Counted from the first letter of the stretch, positions 1-10,522 are shown. The stretch is DNA of 64,000 nucleotides from Burkholderia sp. H160 (GCA_000173575.1 ABYL01000023.1:1-64000), one strand, 5' to 3'. Notes: generated from the letters alone by a model not told the origin. Made by a program: numbers and translations.

Positions 1-1
1 C

Positions 2-667
2 GAGCCCCCGCGCGCGGCCGCGCCGCGGCGGCATTTCATGCTGGAGCTGCGCGATGGCACGCGCTTCGTACTGCGCGATCCGTTGCTGCTGCCGATACTG
101 CTGACCGCCGTGTTCTTCAATCTCGGCTTCTTCATCCTGCAGGCGGTGTATGTGCCGTACGCGGTGCATCGGCTTGGGCTCGACGCGTCGGCGGTCGGCG
201 CGACGCTCGGCGCGTATGGCGTCGGCATGGTGTGCGGCGCGCTCGCCGCGCCCGCGGTCTCGCGGCGTCTCGCGTTCGGCCGTCTGCTGATCGTCGGACC
301 GTCATGCGGCCTCGTCGCCTCGCTCGTGATGGTGGCGACGCTCGTCGCGCCGTCGTTCTGGCTCGCGCTCACGAGCTTCTTCCTGCTCGGCGCGGGACCG
401 ATTCTGTGGGTGGTCGGCTCGACGACGCTGCGTCAGGCGATCACGCCCGAACGCATGATCGGCCGCGTGTCCGCGCTGATCAGCACCGCCACCTACGGCG
501 CGCGGCCGGTTGGCGCGCTACTGGGCGCCGCGCTCAGCGCGCGCTGGAGCATCGACGTGTGTCTGGTCGCGGCCGCGTTCGCGTTTGTCGTGCAGGCGCT
601 GATCATCGTGATGTCGCCGGCCGCGCGGCTCATGAGCATTCCCGAGCAGAGCGCGGCGACATGCTGA
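2..667 (+). CDS. MFS transporter, C-terminal part (5' end outside window)
   Basis: The reading frame is open from base 2 to the stop at 665-667, giving 221 residues, so the gene starts before the window. An internal ATG at 38 is not a convincing start because coding sequence continues upstream of it. The visible part has at least five hydrophobic segments separated by short basic loops, for example a loop ending RRLAFGR and the later segment with TTLRQAITPERMIGRVSA, which is typical of the C-terminal half of 12-helix major facilitator proteins. It would act in the inner membrane. The substrate cannot be told from this part. Confidence 0.8.
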   Translation, partial: EPPRAAAPRRHFMLELRDGTRFVLRDPLLLPILLTAVFFNLGFFILQAVYVPYAVHRLGLDASAVGATLGAYGVGMVCGALAAPAVSRRLAFGRLLIVGPSCGLVASLVMVATLVAPSFWLALTSFFLLGAGPILWVVGSTTLRQAITPERMIGRVSALISTATYGARPVGALLGAALSARWSIDVCLVAAAFAFVVQALIIVMSPAARLMSIPEQSAATC

Positions 668-702
668 GCGCGGCGCGCGCCACACGCTGAAGCACCGCCA
701 AT

Positions 703-734
703 CGCCCCTATGAAAATGGATTTTCATAGGGGCG
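703..734. promoter_or_regulatory. 32-bp perfect palindrome containing RpiR-type operator match 1
   Basis: Two 15-base arms (703-717 and 720-734) are exact reverse complements around GG. The core at 711-726 is TGAAAATGGATTTTCA. There is no T-run and the loop would be only 2 bases, so an operator is more likely than a terminator. Near-copies of the same 16-mer occur at 800-815 and 831-846, upstream of the RpiR-family gene at 884. Inference: a binding site for that regulator. Confidence 0.55.
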
Positions 735-799
735 CAGCATGACGTGAATGCTAAACCCCCTTGTCTGAAGGGCTTCGCTCGGTGAAAACCCGCGAACAA

Positions 800-846
800 T
801 GAAAATTAATTTTTTCCGCTATTGATTCCATGTAAATTTACTTTCA
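800..846. promoter_or_regulatory. Two further operator-like sites upstream of the RpiR gene
   Basis: TGAAAATTAATTTTTT (800-815) and TGTAAATTTACTTTCA (831-846) each match TGAAAATNNATTTTCA with two mismatches. They start 31 bases apart, about three helical turns, so a dimer or tetramer could bind both from the same face. They lie 38-84 bases before the start of the regulator gene, in the expected promoter region, and fit autoregulation and control of the downstream peptide operon. Confidence 0.5.
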
Positions 847-883
847 TCGACTTCACCCAAGACAACCGCACCTGTCCGCTCGC

Positions 884-1930
884 ATGATCCATCACCCGCA
901 CGCTGTGTCGAACCCCGCCGAGCAGGCCATCGCCGCGCGCATTGCGGCCGCGATCCCGACGCTCACGCCGATCCATCAGCGCATGGGCGAGTACGTGCTG
1001 GCCAATCTGTTCCGCGCGGCGACGATGCGTATCGACGAACTCGCGAGCGTGGTCGGCGCGTCGGTGGCGAGCGCGAATCGCTTTGCACGCGCGCTCGGCT
1101 TTGACGGTTATCCGCAGTTTCGCGAGGCGCTCGTGCGCGGCTTCGAGGCCACGCTCGCGCCGGTCGAGCGGCTGCGCAGCGCACAGGAGACGCTCGCGGC
1201 GGGCGACGATCTGATCGACGCGTCGCTCGAGCAGGCCGCCAACAATCTGCATGCAACGCGTACCTCGATCGACCGTGCGACGGCCGACGCCGCCGTCGAC
1301 GCGATCGTCGCCGCGCGCCGCGTGTTCGTGCTCGGCTTCGGCGCCAGCGCATTTCTCGCGGGTCTGATGGAGCACGGCCTGCTGCCGTATCACGACAACG
1401 TGCGTTCGCTCGCGCTGAGCGGCGGGCCATCGCATGCGGCGCGGCACCTCGTGGGTTCAGGCGCGGGCGATCTGCTGATCGGCATCGGCTTTCCGCGCTA
1501 TGTCGAGGACACGATCGAGCTTGCGCGCCGCGTATCCGAACGCGGTGCGCGCGTGCTCACGCTCACCGATAGTCCGCGTTCGCCGCTCGCGCAGTTCGCT
1601 GACCTGGCGCTGTATATCCGCACCGACCGGCGTCTCGCGTCGAATGCCGATTCGGCCGTGCTGGCCGTCATCGAGGCGCTGTGCGATGCGGTCGCGTATC
1701 GTGCGCAGCGCTCGGTCAAGGCGGCGGCCGAGGTCAGCGAGTTCGTGCTGCCGTGGCTGTACGATCCGCTCTCCGGTGCGGCCGGGCTCGCGCAGGAGCC
1801 GGCGCGCGCTGCAAACAAGGCCGCGCGCCCGAAGGCTGGCAGCACCAAAACCAAAGCCAGGGATGCCGAAGCAAAACCCGTCGCGGCAGCCCGCGCTCCC
1901 CGAACTACCCGCACTCCACAATCCAAATGA
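884..1930 (+). CDS. RpiR/MurR-family transcriptional regulator
   Basis: A 348-residue protein with an N-terminal RpiR-type helix-turn-helix (about residues 1-80; pattern MRIDELASVVGASVASANRF) and a SIS phosphosugar/ligand-binding domain (about 125-265; RVFVLGFGASAFLAG and LLIGIGFPRYVEDT). The C-terminal 45 residues are a Lys/Ala/Pro-rich basic tail with no visible domain. The ATG at 884 lacks a strong ribosome binding site. Its stop overlaps the next gene (iaaA) by 4 bases, so it is the first gene of the iaaA-gsi-peptidase operon and probably controls it through the TGAAAAT sites upstream. The effector is unknown; family members usually sense sugar phosphates or amino sugars. Confidence 0.88.
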   Translation: MIHHPHAVSNPAEQAIAARIAAAIPTLTPIHQRMGEYVLANLFRAATMRIDELASVVGASVASANRFARALGFDGYPQFREALVRGFEATLAPVERLRSAQETLAAGDDLIDASLEQAANNLHATRTSIDRATADAAVDAIVAARRVFVLGFGASAFLAGLMEHGLLPYHDNVRSLALSGGPSHAARHLVGSGAGDLLIGIGFPRYVEDTIELARRVSERGARVLTLTDSPRSPLAQFADLALYIRTDRRLASNADSAVLAVIEALCDAVAYRAQRSVKAAAEVSEFVLPWLYDPLSGAAGLAQEPARAANKAARPKAGSTKTKARDAEAKPVAAARAPRTTRTPQSK

Positions 1931-2919
1931 TGAACTCCAAAGCAGTCGTTGCCATTCATGGCGGAGCAGGGACGATCCTGCGCGCGTCGATGTCGGCCAG
2001 CGCCGAAGGCGAATATCACGCGGCGCTCAACGCGGTGCTGAGCGCCGGCCAGCGCGTGCTCGCCGACGGCGGCAACGCGCTCGACGCGGTCAGCGAAGCG
2101 GTGCGTCTGCTCGAAGACTGCGCGCTCTTCAACGCGGGCCACGGCGCGGTCTACACTGCGGCCGGCACGCACGAGCTCGACGCGGCGATCATGGACGGCC
2201 GCACGCTCGATGCCGGCGCGATCTGCTGCGTGAAGCGCGTGCGCAATCCGATTCTCGCCGCGCGCCGCGTGCTCGAGCGCAGCGATCACGTGCTGTTTAC
2301 CGGTGAAGGCGCGGAAGCGTTCGCGGCCGCTGAGGGGCTCGACTTCGTCGATAACAGCTACTTCGATACCGACGCGCGCTATCGCCAATGGCAACTCGCG
2401 CGCGAGCAGCAGCGCCCGATGCTCGATCACGACGCCGCGACGCTCGCGGCCGCGAATTCGAGCCATGCCGATCCGATGCCGCACGAGCCGATCGATCCGA
2501 ACCGCAAGTTCGGCACCGTCGGCGCGGTCGCGCTCGACCGCCACGGGCATCTCGCCGCGGCGACCTCGACGGGCGGCGTGACCAACAAGCAGGCGGGCCG
2601 CGTCGGCGACACGCCGCTGATCGGCGCGGGCTGCTACGCGGACGACGCCACCTGCGCGGTCTCGACCACCGGCTCGGGCGAAATGTTCATGCGCATGGTC
2701 GCCGCCTACGACGTCGCCGCGCAGATGGCCTATCGCCAGATCTCGCTCGAAGAGGCCGCGCACGACGTCGTGATGAACCGCCTGCCGAAGATCGACGGAC
2801 GCGGCGGTCTCGTCGCCGTCGACGTGCACGGCAACGTGACGCTGCCGTTCAACACCGAAGGGATGTATCGCGGTTTCGCGCGGTTGGGCGAAGCGCCGGT
2901 GACGGCGATCTATCGCTGA
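1927..2919 (+). CDS. iaaA: Isoaspartyl peptidase / plant-type L-asparaginase
   Basis: 330 residues. It belongs to the Ntn-hydrolase family that cuts beta-aspartyl (isoaspartyl) dipeptides and asparagine. The precursor is expected to cleave itself just before the nucleophile Thr197 in FGTVGAVALD, and the following LAAATSTGG and the GRVGDTPLIGAGCYA region match the substrate-binding part of the family. The N-terminal VVAIHGGAG motif is also present. The ATG at 1927 overlaps the regulator stop; a second ATG follows directly. In E. coli iaaA precedes gsiABCD, and the same order is seen here, so the enzyme probably degrades peptides brought in by the importer. Cytoplasmic. Confidence 0.93.
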   Translation: MMNSKAVVAIHGGAGTILRASMSASAEGEYHAALNAVLSAGQRVLADGGNALDAVSEAVRLLEDCALFNAGHGAVYTAAGTHELDAAIMDGRTLDAGAICCVKRVRNPILAARRVLERSDHVLFTGEGAEAFAAAEGLDFVDNSYFDTDARYRQWQLAREQQRPMLDHDAATLAAANSSHADPMPHEPIDPNRKFGTVGAVALDRHGHLAAATSTGGVTNKQAGRVGDTPLIGAGCYADDATCAVSTTGSGEMFMRMVAAYDVAAQMAYRQISLEEAAHDVVMNRLPKIDGRGGLVAVDVHGNVTLPFNTEGMYRGFARLGEAPVTAIYR

Positions 2920-3004
2920 GCCTGCGCACAATGCCGGATTTGCCGGATTGACGCCCGCCTGAAGCGCCATTAGCCGCGTTCGAATTCAAAGCAAAGGAAT
3001 CACC

Positions 3005-4927
3005 GTGCCGACTTCCTCGCACACCGCCAGCCCGCTCATCGAAACCCTGCCGCCGCAGCGTGTGCTCGCGGTCGACGATCTGACGGTCGCGTTCCGCCGC
3101 GAAGGCTCGACCTTCAATGCGGTGCGCAATCTGTCGTTTACGGTCGAGCGCGGCGAGACGCTGGCGATCGTCGGCGAGTCGGGCTCCGGTAAATCGGTCA
3201 CGTCGCTGGCGCTGATGCGCCTGATCGAACATGGCGGCGGCCGTCTTGCCGGCGGCAGCATCGCGTTGCGGCGGCGCGACGGCAGCGTGCTCGATCTCGC
3301 GAAAACGTCGTCGGGCACGATGCGCACGGTGCGCGGCGCCGACATCGCGATGATCTTCCAGGAGCCGATGACCTCGCTCAATCCGGTCTTCACGGTGGGC
3401 GATCAGATCAGCGAGGCAATCGCGCTGCACCAGGGCAAGAGACGCGAGGCCGCGCGCGCCGAAACCTTGCGTCTGCTCGAACTCGTGCGGATTCCCGAGG
3501 CAAGGCGCGTTGCCGCGCGTTATCCGCATCAGTTGTCGGGCGGCATGCGTCAGCGCGTGATGATCGCGATGGCTTTGTCGTGCAAGCCCGCGCTGCTGAT
3601 CGCCGACGAGCCGACCACCGCGCTCGACGTGACGATCCAGGCGCAGATCCTGCAACTGATCCGCGGCTTGCAGGACGAGATGAACATGGGCGTGATCTTC
3701 ATCACGCACGACATGGGCGTGGTCGCCGAAGTGGCCGACCGCGTGCTCGTGATGTATCGCGGCGAGAAGGTCGAGGAGGGTGCGTCGAATACGCTGTTCG
3801 CCGCGCCGGCGCATCCGTACACGAAGGCGCTGCTCGCGGCGGTGCCGCGACTCGGCTCGATGGACGGCACCGATCGGCCCGCGCGCTTCCCGATCCTGAG
3901 CGTCGAGCAGGCCGGCGAGAACGGCGCCGATGCCGCGGTGCAGCCCGCCGCGTCGGTCGCCAAAGAAGCGCAGCCGGAGGTGCGCGACAACACGCCGCCG
4001 ATTCTGCGCGTGCGCGATCTGGTCACGCGCTTTCCGGTTCGCAGCGGCCTGTTCGGCCGCATGACGGGCCGCGTGCATGCGGTCGAAAAAGTCAGCTTCG
4101 ATCTGCGGCCCGGCGAGACGCTTGCGCTGGTCGGCGAATCGGGCTGCGGCAAGTCGACCACGGGCCGCTCGTTGCTGCGGCTCGTCGAGAGCCAGAGCGG
4201 TTCGATCGAATTCAATGGCAAGGAAATCAGCTCGCTGACCGGCCCGGCATTGCAGGCTCTGCGCCGCGATATCCAGTTTATTTTCCAGGACCCGTTCGCG
4301 TCGTTGAATCCGCGCTTGACGGTGGGCTTCTCGATCATGGAGCCGCTGCTCGTGCACGGCGTCGCGCAGGGTGCCGAAGCGCAGGCGCGGGTTGCCTGGC
4401 TGCTCGAGAAGGTCGGCTTGCCGGCCGAGGCCGCGCGCCGCTATCCGCACGAGTTTTCGGGCGGGCAGCGTCAGCGTATCGCGATTGCCCGCGCGCTCGC
4501 GCTGAATCCGAAAGTCGTGATCGCCGACGAATCGGTGTCCGCGCTCGACGTCTCGGTGCAGGCCCAGATCGTCAATCTGATGCTCGATCTGCAGCGCGAA
4601 CTCGGTGTCGCTTATCTGTTCATTTCGCACGACATGGCGGTGGTCGAGCGCGTGAGTCATCGCGTCGCGGTGATGTATCTCGGTCAGATCGTCGAGATCG
4701 GACCGCGCCGCGCGGTGTTCGAGGCGCCGCAGCATCCGTACACGAAGAAGCTGATGAGCGCGGTGCCGGTCGCCGATCCCGCGCGCCGTCACGCCAAACG
4801 CATGCTCGCCGCCGACGACATTCCGAGCCCGATCCGCGCGCTGCACGACGAACCGGTCGTCGCGCCGCTCGTCGCGGTGGGACCGGATCACTTCGTCGCA
4901 CGGCATCACGTTGGCGGCGCTTATTGA
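3005..4927 (+). CDS. gsiA: Glutathione/peptide ABC importer, double ATP-binding subunit
   Basis: 640 residues with two fused ABC ATPase domains. Domain 1 (about 20-285) has Walker A GESGSGKS, signature SGGMRQR and Walker [13 protein letters not shown]. Domain 2 (about 325-600) has [15 protein letters not shown] and [12 protein letters not shown]. Both carry the C-terminal HPYTK motif typical of oligopeptide ATPases. The second Walker B reads DES where DEP is usual, probably tolerated. Starts at GTG 3005 with an AAGGA box at 2994-2998. Energises the GsiC/GsiD permease for GsiB-bound peptides. Specificity for glutathione is inferred from the strong match of the permeases to E. coli GsiC and GsiD; other small peptides are possible. 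Confidence 0.92.
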   Translation: MPTSSHTASPLIETLPPQRVLAVDDLTVAFRREGSTFNAVRNLSFTVERGETLAIVGESGSGKSVTSLALMRLIEHGGGRLAGGSIALRRRDGSVLDLAKTSSGTMRTVRGADIAMIFQEPMTSLNPVFTVGDQISEAIALHQGKRREAARAETLRLLELVRIPEARRVAARYPHQLSGGMRQRVMIAMALSCKPALLIADEPTTALDVTIQAQILQLIRGLQDEMNMGVIFITHDMGVVAEVADRVLVMYRGEKVEEGASNTLFAAPAHPYTKALLAAVPRLGSMDGTDRPARFPILSVEQAGENGADAAVQPAASVAKEAQPEVRDNTPPILRVRDLVTRFPVRSGLFGRMTGRVHAVEKVSFDLRPGETLALVGESGCGKSTTGRSLLRLVESQSGSIEFNGKEISSLTGPALQALRRDIQFIFQDPFASLNPRLTVGFSIMEPLLVHGVAQGAEAQARVAWLLEKVGLPAEAARRYPHEFSGGQRQRIAIARALALNPKVVIADESVSALDVSVQAQIVNLMLDLQRELGVAYLFISHDMAVVERVSHRVAVMYLGQIVEIGPRRAVFEAPQHPYTKKLMSAVPVADPARRHAKRMLAADDIPSPIRALHDEPVVAPLVAVGPDHFVARHHVGGAY

Positions 4928-5064
4928 GCGAAGCGCCGCATCGCGGTGCAGCAAAGTGACCTGAAGCAATACCCGCAGCACCCGCAATCGAAGCAAGAGC
5001 AGTAGAAGCCACGCCAACCATAACGACCCTGTCACATCCTTAACTCGCAGCCCGGAGCAACCTC

Positions 5065-6627
5065 ATGAACCTGCTGTTCCCGTCCTCTCCGTTTCGTTTG
5101 CGCGCGCTCGTCAGCGGCGGCGCGGTGGTGTTCGCGATGCTCGCGGGCAATCTGGCGCACGCCGAAACCACGGCCGTGATGGCCGTCGCGTCGACCTTCA
5201 CGTCGCTCGATCCGTACGACGCGAACGACACGCTCTCGCAGGCGGTCGCGAAGTCGTTTTACCAGGGGCTGTTCGGCTTCGACAAGGACATGAAGCTTGT
5301 CAACGTGCTGGCCGACAGTTACGAGGCGAGTCCCGACGCGCGCGTCTATACGATCAAGCTGCGCCACGGCGTGAAGTTCCAGGACGGCACCGACTTCAAC
5401 GCGGCCGCCGTGAAGGCGAACTTCGACCGCGTGACCGATCCGGCCAACAAGCTCAAACGCTACAACATGTTCAGCCGCATCGAGAAAACGGAAGTGGTCG
5501 ATCCGTACACGGTGCGCATCACGCTGAAGGCGCCGTTCTCGGCGTTCGTGAACGTGCTCGCGCATCCGTCGGCGGTGATGATTTCGCCGGACGCGCTGAA
5601 GAAGTACGGCAAGGACGTCGCGTTTCATCCGGTCGGCACGGGTCCATTCGAAATCGTGAAGTGGGACCCGGCCGGCGACCTGACCGTGAAGAAGTTCGAC
5701 GGCTACTGGAAGAAGGGTTATCCGAAGATCGACGCGATCGACTGGAAGCCGGTCGTCGACAACAACACGCGCGCCGCGCTGATGCGTACTGGCGAAGCGG
5801 ACTTCGCGTTCCAGGTGCCGTTCGAACAGGCGGCGCAGCTGCAGTCGAGCCCGAAGGTCGATCTGATCGCGGCGCCGTCGATCATCGAGCGCTACATCAG
5901 CATGAACATGAACCAGAAGCCGTTCGACAACCCGAAGGTGCGTGAAGCGCTGAACTACGCGGTCAACAAGGAAGCGCTGACGAAGGTAGCGTTCGCCGGT
6001 TACGCGACGCCGGCCGACGGCGTGGTGCCGGAAGGCGTCGAATACGCGGTCAAGCTCGGACCCTGGCCGTACGATCCGGCCAAGGCGCGCCAACTCCTGA
6101 AGGAAGCGGGCTATCCGAACGGCTTCGAAACGACGCTCTGGTCCGCGTATAACTACTCGACCGCGCAGAAGGTGATCCAGTTCGTGCAGCAGCAACTCGC
6201 GCAGGTTGGCATCAAGGCGAGCGTCGAGGCGCTCGAAGCGGGTCAGCGCGTCGCCAAGGTCGAAAGCGCGCAGGACCCGGCGACCGCGCCGGTGCGAATG
6301 TACTACGCCGGCTGGTCGTCGTCGACCGGTGAGGCGGACTGGGCGATCAGCCCGCTGCTCGCGGGCTACTCGATGCCGCCGAAGATGGTCAACACGGCGT
6401 ACTACAAGAGCGATGCGGTCGACAGCGATCTGAAACAGGCGCTCGAAACCACCGATCGCACCCAGAAGGCCGCGCTCTACGCCGATGCGCAGAAGCGCAT
6501 CTGGGCCGACGCGCCGTGGATCTTCCTCGTCAAGGAGAAGGTCGTGTATGCGCGCAGCAAGCGTCTGTCGGGCGCTTACGTCGCGCCGGACGGCTCGTTC
6601 AACTTCGACGAGATCGCGATCAAGTGA
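5065..6627 (+). CDS. gsiB: Periplasmic glutathione/peptide-binding protein
   Basis: 520 residues, solute-binding protein family 5 (SBP_bac_5). A signal peptide of about 32 residues ends AHA before ETTAV. The mature part shows the family pattern [24 protein letters not shown] and, further on, the conserved lobes with [14 protein letters not shown] and [14 protein letters not shown]. It captures the peptide in the periplasm and delivers it to the GsiC/GsiD channel. Ribosome binding site CCCGGAG lies before the ATG. It is placed between gsiA and gsiC in the operon, as in enterobacteria. Confidence 0.92.
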   Translation: MNLLFPSSPFRLRALVSGGAVVFAMLAGNLAHAETTAVMAVASTFTSLDPYDANDTLSQAVAKSFYQGLFGFDKDMKLVNVLADSYEASPDARVYTIKLRHGVKFQDGTDFNAAAVKANFDRVTDPANKLKRYNMFSRIEKTEVVDPYTVRITLKAPFSAFVNVLAHPSAVMISPDALKKYGKDVAFHPVGTGPFEIVKWDPAGDLTVKKFDGYWKKGYPKIDAIDWKPVVDNNTRAALMRTGEADFAFQVPFEQAAQLQSSPKVDLIAAPSIIERYISMNMNQKPFDNPKVREALNYAVNKEALTKVAFAGYATPADGVVPEGVEYAVKLGPWPYDPAKARQLLKEAGYPNGFETTLWSAYNYSTAQKVIQFVQQQLAQVGIKASVEALEAGQRVAKVESAQDPATAPVRMYYAGWSSSTGEADWAISPLLAGYSMPPKMVNTAYYKSDAVDSDLKQALETTDRTQKAALYADAQKRIWADAPWIFLVKEKVVYARSKRLSGAYVAPDGSFNFDEIAIK

Positions 6628-6767
6628 TTCGAGTGATGAGCTGACGGGGCGGCATGCGCAGGCGACGGTTCGCGCCGCCGCCGCGCCGCCGCACACGATT
6701 CCTCGTTGCCCGCCTCATTTGCCGCTCATCTGCCGCTTATTGGCCGCTTATTTGCCGGACCGGTTTC

Positions 6768-7688
6768 ATGCTGAACTTCCTCGTCAAACGTCTGCTAGGT
6801 CTGCTGCCGACGCTCTTCATCGTCGCCGTGCTGGTGTTCCTGTTCGTGCATCTGCTGCCGGGCGATCCGGCGCGGCTTGCCGCCGGTCCCGAAGCGGACG
6901 AGGCGACCGTCGCGCTGGTGCGTGCCGATCTCGGTCTCGACAAGCCGATGCCGCAGCAGTTCGTCCGTTTCTTCTGGCGCATCGCGCACGGCGACTTCGG
7001 CATTTCGACGCGAAGCAAGCGGCCGGTGAGCCAGGAGATCGCGGAACGCTTCTTCCCGACGCTGTGGCTGACGATCGCGAGCATGGTGTGGGCGGTCGTG
7101 ATCGGCATGGCAATCGGCATCGCCTCGGCGGTGTGGCGCAACCGCTGGCCGGATCGGCTTGGCATGACGCTCGCGGTATCGGGTATCTCGTTTCCGGCGT
7201 TCGCGCTCGGCATGCTGCTGATGGAGATCTTCTCGGTGCAGCTCGGCTGGCTGCCGATCGTCGGTGACGGCTCGTGGCGCAGCTACGTGCTGCCGTCGCT
7301 GACGCTCGGCGCGGCGGTCGCGGCGGTGATGGCGCGCTTCACACGGGCGTCGTTCGTCGAAGTGCTGCACGAGGACTTCGTGCGCACCGCGCGTGCGAAG
7401 GGCGTGCCCGAGCGGCTCGTGATCGTCAAGCACTGCCTGCGCAACGCGCTGATTCCCGTCGTTACGATGATGGGCCTGCAGTTCGGCTTTCTGCTCGGCG
7501 GCTCGATCGTCGTCGAAGTGGTGTTCAACTGGCCGGGCCTCGGGCGCTTGCTCGTCGATGCCGTGTCGATGCGCGACTACCCGATCATCCAGGCCGAGGT
7601 GCTGTTGTTCTCGCTCGAATTCGTCATCATCAACCTGATCGTCGACGTGCTGTACGCAGTGATCAACCCGACCATCCGTTTCAAGTGA
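6768..7688 (+). CDS. gsiC: Glutathione/peptide ABC permease subunit
   Basis: 306 residues, the same length as E. coli GsiC, with near-identical stretches ([19 protein letters not shown] at the N terminus; [27 protein letters not shown]). Six predicted membrane helices and the EAA loop with [20 protein letters not shown], which contacts GsiA. I chose ATG 6768 because the family begins MLN; the frame is open further upstream to an ATG at 6654, but that extension is low-complexity and unlike the family. The 140-base gap after gsiB contains short repeats of TGCCGCT. Inner membrane. Confidence 0.92.
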   Translation: MLNFLVKRLLGLLPTLFIVAVLVFLFVHLLPGDPARLAAGPEADEATVALVRADLGLDKPMPQQFVRFFWRIAHGDFGISTRSKRPVSQEIAERFFPTLWLTIASMVWAVVIGMAIGIASAVWRNRWPDRLGMTLAVSGISFPAFALGMLLMEIFSVQLGWLPIVGDGSWRSYVLPSLTLGAAVAAVMARFTRASFVEVLHEDFVRTARAKGVPERLVIVKHCLRNALIPVVTMMGLQFGFLLGGSIVVEVVFNWPGLGRLLVDAVSMRDYPIIQAEVLLFSLEFVIINLIVDVLYAVINPTIRFK

Positions 7689-7695
7689 GGCCCGT

Positions 7696-8601
7696 ATGAG
7701 CACCACTGCCACCGGGCCGAATTCGGCCAATCCCGCTGCCGCCGAACGCGCGATCCGCACGCCGTGGAGCGAGTTCTGGCGCAAGTTCCGCAAGCAGCAT
7801 GTCGCGTTGGCCGCCGGCGTGTTCGTGCTGTTGCTGATCGTGGTCGCGATCATCGCGCCGCATATCGTGCCGTACGACCCCGAGAATTTCTTCGACTACG
7901 ATGCGCTGAACGCGGGGCCATCGGCCGCGCATTGGTTCGGCGTCGATTCGCTGGGCCGCGATATTTTCAGCCGGATCCTCGTCGGTTCGCGGATTTCGCT
8001 GGAAGCGGGCTTTCTCTCGGTGGCGATCGGCGCGCTGGTCGGCACGTTCTTCGGTCTGCTTGCCGGGTACTACGAAGGCTGGTGGGATCGCATCACGATG
8101 CGCGTCGCCGATGTGCTGTTCGCGTTCCCCGGCATTCTGCTCGCGATCGGGGTGGTCGCGATTCTCGGCAACGGCATGATCAACGTGATCTGCGCGGTCG
8201 CGATCTTCAGCATTCCGGCGTTCGCGCGGCTCGTGCGCGGCAATACGCTGATGCTCAAGCAGCTCACCTATATCGAGGCGGCGCGCAGCATCGGCGCGTC
8301 GGACTGGACGATCATCGTGCGGCATATTCTGCCGGGCACCATTTCGTCGGTGATCGTGTATCTGACGATGCGCATCGGCACGTCGATCATCACGGCGGCG
8401 AGCCTGTCGTTTCTCGGTCTCGGCGCGCAGCCGCCGACCCCCGAGTGGGGCGCGATGCTCAACGAAGCGCGCGCCGATATGGTCAGCGCGCCGCACATCG
8501 CGCTGTTTCCGAGCCTCGCGATCTTTCTGACCGTGCTGGCGTTCAACCTGCTCGGCGACGGTCTGCGCGATGCGCTCGATCCGAAGCTGGATAGGCCGTG
8601 A
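7696..8601 (+). CDS. gsiD: Glutathione/peptide ABC permease subunit
   Basis: 301 residues, close to E. coli GsiD along its length ([15 protein letters not shown] near the start, [39 protein letters not shown] near the end). It has an N-terminal OppC-like segment, about six membrane helices and an EAA loop ([21 protein letters not shown]). It forms the channel with GsiC. It starts 7 bases after gsiC and its stop overlaps the GTG of the following peptidase gene, showing tight translational coupling. Confidence 0.92.
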   Translation: MSTTATGPNSANPAAAERAIRTPWSEFWRKFRKQHVALAAGVFVLLLIVVAIIAPHIVPYDPENFFDYDALNAGPSAAHWFGVDSLGRDIFSRILVGSRISLEAGFLSVAIGALVGTFFGLLAGYYEGWWDRITMRVADVLFAFPGILLAIGVVAILGNGMINVICAVAIFSIPAFARLVRGNTLMLKQLTYIEAARSIGASDWTIIVRHILPGTISSVIVYLTMRIGTSIITAASLSFLGLGAQPPTPEWGAMLNEARADMVSAPHIALFPSLAIFLTVLAFNLLGDGLRDALDPKLDRP

Positions 8602-9692
8602 GCATGACCAATTATTCGGGTGAGCGCGCGCCGCACATCGGCACCTTGCCTGCCGGACCGCTCGGCACGATCGCCGACGTGGAAGGCGTGAGCGTCGGAC
8701 ATCGCACGCTTGCCGAAGGCGCGCTGCAAACCGGCGTGACCGTGATCCGACCGCATCCGGGTGATCCGTTCGTGGACAAGGTGCCCGCCGCCGCGTCGGT
8801 GATCAACGGCTTCGGCAAGAGCATCGGGCTCGTGCAGGTCAACGAACTCGGCACGCTGGAGACGCCGATCGCGCTGACCAACACGTTTGGCGTCGGTGCG
8901 CTCGCGCAGGCGCAGATCCGTGCGGCGCTTCGCGCGAACCCGCACATCGGCCGCGAATGGTCGACGGTCAATCCGCTCGTGTTCGAATGCAACGACGGCT
9001 ACCTGAACGATATTCAGGCGCTTGCTGTTACCGAGCGGCATTTCAACGACGCGTTAGAGGCGGCCGGTCGAGACGTTGCGAGCGGCGCGGTCGGCGCGGG
9101 GCGCGGCATGTCGTGCTTCGATCTGAAGGGCGGCATCGGCACCGCGTCGCGTGTGGTGAATGCGGCGGGCCGTGACTACATCGTCGGCGCGCTCGTGCTG
9201 GCGAACTTCGGCCGTCTGCCGATGCTGACGATCGACGGTGCACCGCTCGGCCGCACGCTGGCCGAACGCGCGGCCATGGCTAACGCTGCAGCTGGAGCAA
9301 CCGCCGGCAAGCCCGAGCAAGGCTCGATCATCATGATCATCGCGACCAATGCGCCGCTCGACGCGCGCCAGCTAAAACGCCTGTCGTTGCGCGCGGCGGC
9401 TGGTCTCGCGCGTACCGGCTCGGTGTATGGCCACGGCAGCGGCGATATCGCGCTGGCGTTCTCGACCGCCTACACGGTGCCGCACGGCGCGGACTTCGTC
9501 GCGCTGCCGCCACTCGTCGCCGATCATTGCCTCGACCCTCTGTTTCGCGCCTGCGCCGACAGCGTCGAGCAGGCGATCCTCGACGCGTTGTGGAGTGCCG
9601 AATCCGTCACCGGCCGCGATGGCCATCGGCGGCTGTCGCTGCGCGACAGCGTGCCGGACCTTGTCGAACTCCTAAGGAATGCCGCACGATGA
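8598..9692 (+). CDS. P1-family (DmpA-like) aminopeptidase
   Basis: 364 residues from GTG 8598 (ATG 8604 is an alternative). This is peptidase family S58/P1, self-processing Ntn-like enzymes related to Ochrobactrum DmpA and beta-peptidyl aminopeptidases. The expected nucleophile is Ser243 in [15 protein letters not shown], where the chain is cleaved to give the small subunit. The N-terminal [12 protein letters not shown] and the [10 protein letters not shown] region are typical of the family. Known members release N-terminal D- or L-residues or beta-amino acids. Its place between gsiD and dppA, overlapping both, indicates degradation of peptides imported by Gsi. Substrate stereochemistry is not readable from sequence. 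Confidence 0.88.
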   Translation: MSMTNYSGERAPHIGTLPAGPLGTIADVEGVSVGHRTLAEGALQTGVTVIRPHPGDPFVDKVPAAASVINGFGKSIGLVQVNELGTLETPIALTNTFGVGALAQAQIRAALRANPHIGREWSTVNPLVFECNDGYLNDIQALAVTERHFNDALEAAGRDVASGAVGAGRGMSCFDLKGGIGTASRVVNAAGRDYIVGALVLANFGRLPMLTIDGAPLGRTLAERAAMANAAAGATAGKPEQGSIIMIIATNAPLDARQLKRLSLRAAAGLARTGSVYGHGSGDIALAFSTAYTVPHGADFVALPPLVADHCLDPLFRACADSVEQAILDALWSAESVTGRDGHRRLSLRDSVPDLVELLRNAAR

Positions 9693-10522
9693 AAGTCTTG
9701 ATCTCTACCGACATCGAGGGCATCGCCGGTGTCTTTCATGCCGAGCAGACGCGTGCGGGCAACGGCGAATACGAAGCCGCGCGGCGCTGGATGACGCTCG
9801 AAGCCAACGCGGCCATCGAAGGCGCGTTCGTGGGCGGTGCGACCGACGTGTGGGTCAACGATTCGCACGGCGGCTTTCGCAACCTGCTGCCCGATCTGCT
9901 CGACCCTCGCGCGCAGGTCGTGCTCGGCAAGCCGCGCACGCTCGGCATGATGGCCGGGCTCGAATATGGCGCGGCGCTCGTCTTCATGATCGGCTATCAC
10001 GCGAAGGCGCAAACGCGCGGCATCCTCGCGCACACGATCAACAGCTTCGCGTTCGCGCGCGTCGCGTTCAATGGCATCGAGCTGGGCGAAGCGGGGCTGT
10101 ATGGCGCGCTCGCTGAAGAATACGGCGCGCGTGTGGCGCTTTTATCGGGCGATGACGCGTTTGCCGAGGAAACCGCGCCGCGTTTTCCGGGGGCGCGCTT
10201 CGTCGTCACGAAGACGGCGACCGGCCAGGCCAGTGGCGTCACGCAGTCGCCCGCGCGCGTGCGCGAGGCGCTCCAGGCCGCCGCGCGCGACGTGGTCCGT
10301 CAGCACGTCGAAGCGGGCCACGCGCCTGTCGCGACGCGCGCGGAGCCGCGGCCGGTCGACTGCGAACTGCGCGTGCAAACGAGCGGGCTCGCCGATCTGT
10401 TTTGCCAGTGGCCGACGCTCACGCGCGTCGATGGCGTGACGCTGCGTTTCAGCGCGGCGTCGGCCGAGCATGCGGTGCGGATGCTGAACTGTCTGTCGGC
10501 GATGTCGTTCATGCTGCGCTAG
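9689..10522 (+). CDS. dppA: M55-family D-aminopeptidase (DppA)
   Basis: 277 residues, family M55. The zinc-ligand pattern of Bacillus DppA is visible: STDIEG near the start (Asp8 and Glu10), a His in VNDSHGG, a His in GYHAKAQTRG, and the ELGEAGLYGA segment with the later Glu. DppA enzymes act on D-Ala-containing peptides. The ATG overlaps the stop of the P1 peptidase, with AAGGAAT 9 bases upstream. Last gene of the operon. Together with IaaA and the P1 enzyme it gives the operon three non-standard peptidases, which points to peptidoglycan-derived or isomerised/D-peptides as possible food. Confidence 0.9.
   Translation: MKVLISTDIEGIAGVFHAEQTRAGNGEYEAARRWMTLEANAAIEGAFVGGATDVWVNDSHGGFRNLLPDLLDPRAQVVLGKPRTLGMMAGLEYGAALVFMIGYHAKAQTRGILAHTINSFAFARVAFNGIELGEAGLYGALAEEYGARVALLSGDDAFAEETAPRFPGARFVVTKTATGQASGVTQSPARVREALQAAARDVVRQHVEAGHAPVATRAEPRPVDCELRVQTSGLADLFCQWPTLTRVDGVTLRFSAASAEHAVRMLNCLSAMSFMLR

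Noticed and set aside
703..734. Strong hairpin after the MFS gene as an intrinsic terminator
   Set aside because: The loop would be 2 bases and no T-run follows; the core motif recurs twice upstream of the RpiR gene, so an operator fits better.
6654..6767. Longer GsiC starting at 6654
   Set aside because: The extra residues are Arg/Cys-rich low-complexity sequence, while the family starts at [11 protein letters not shown].
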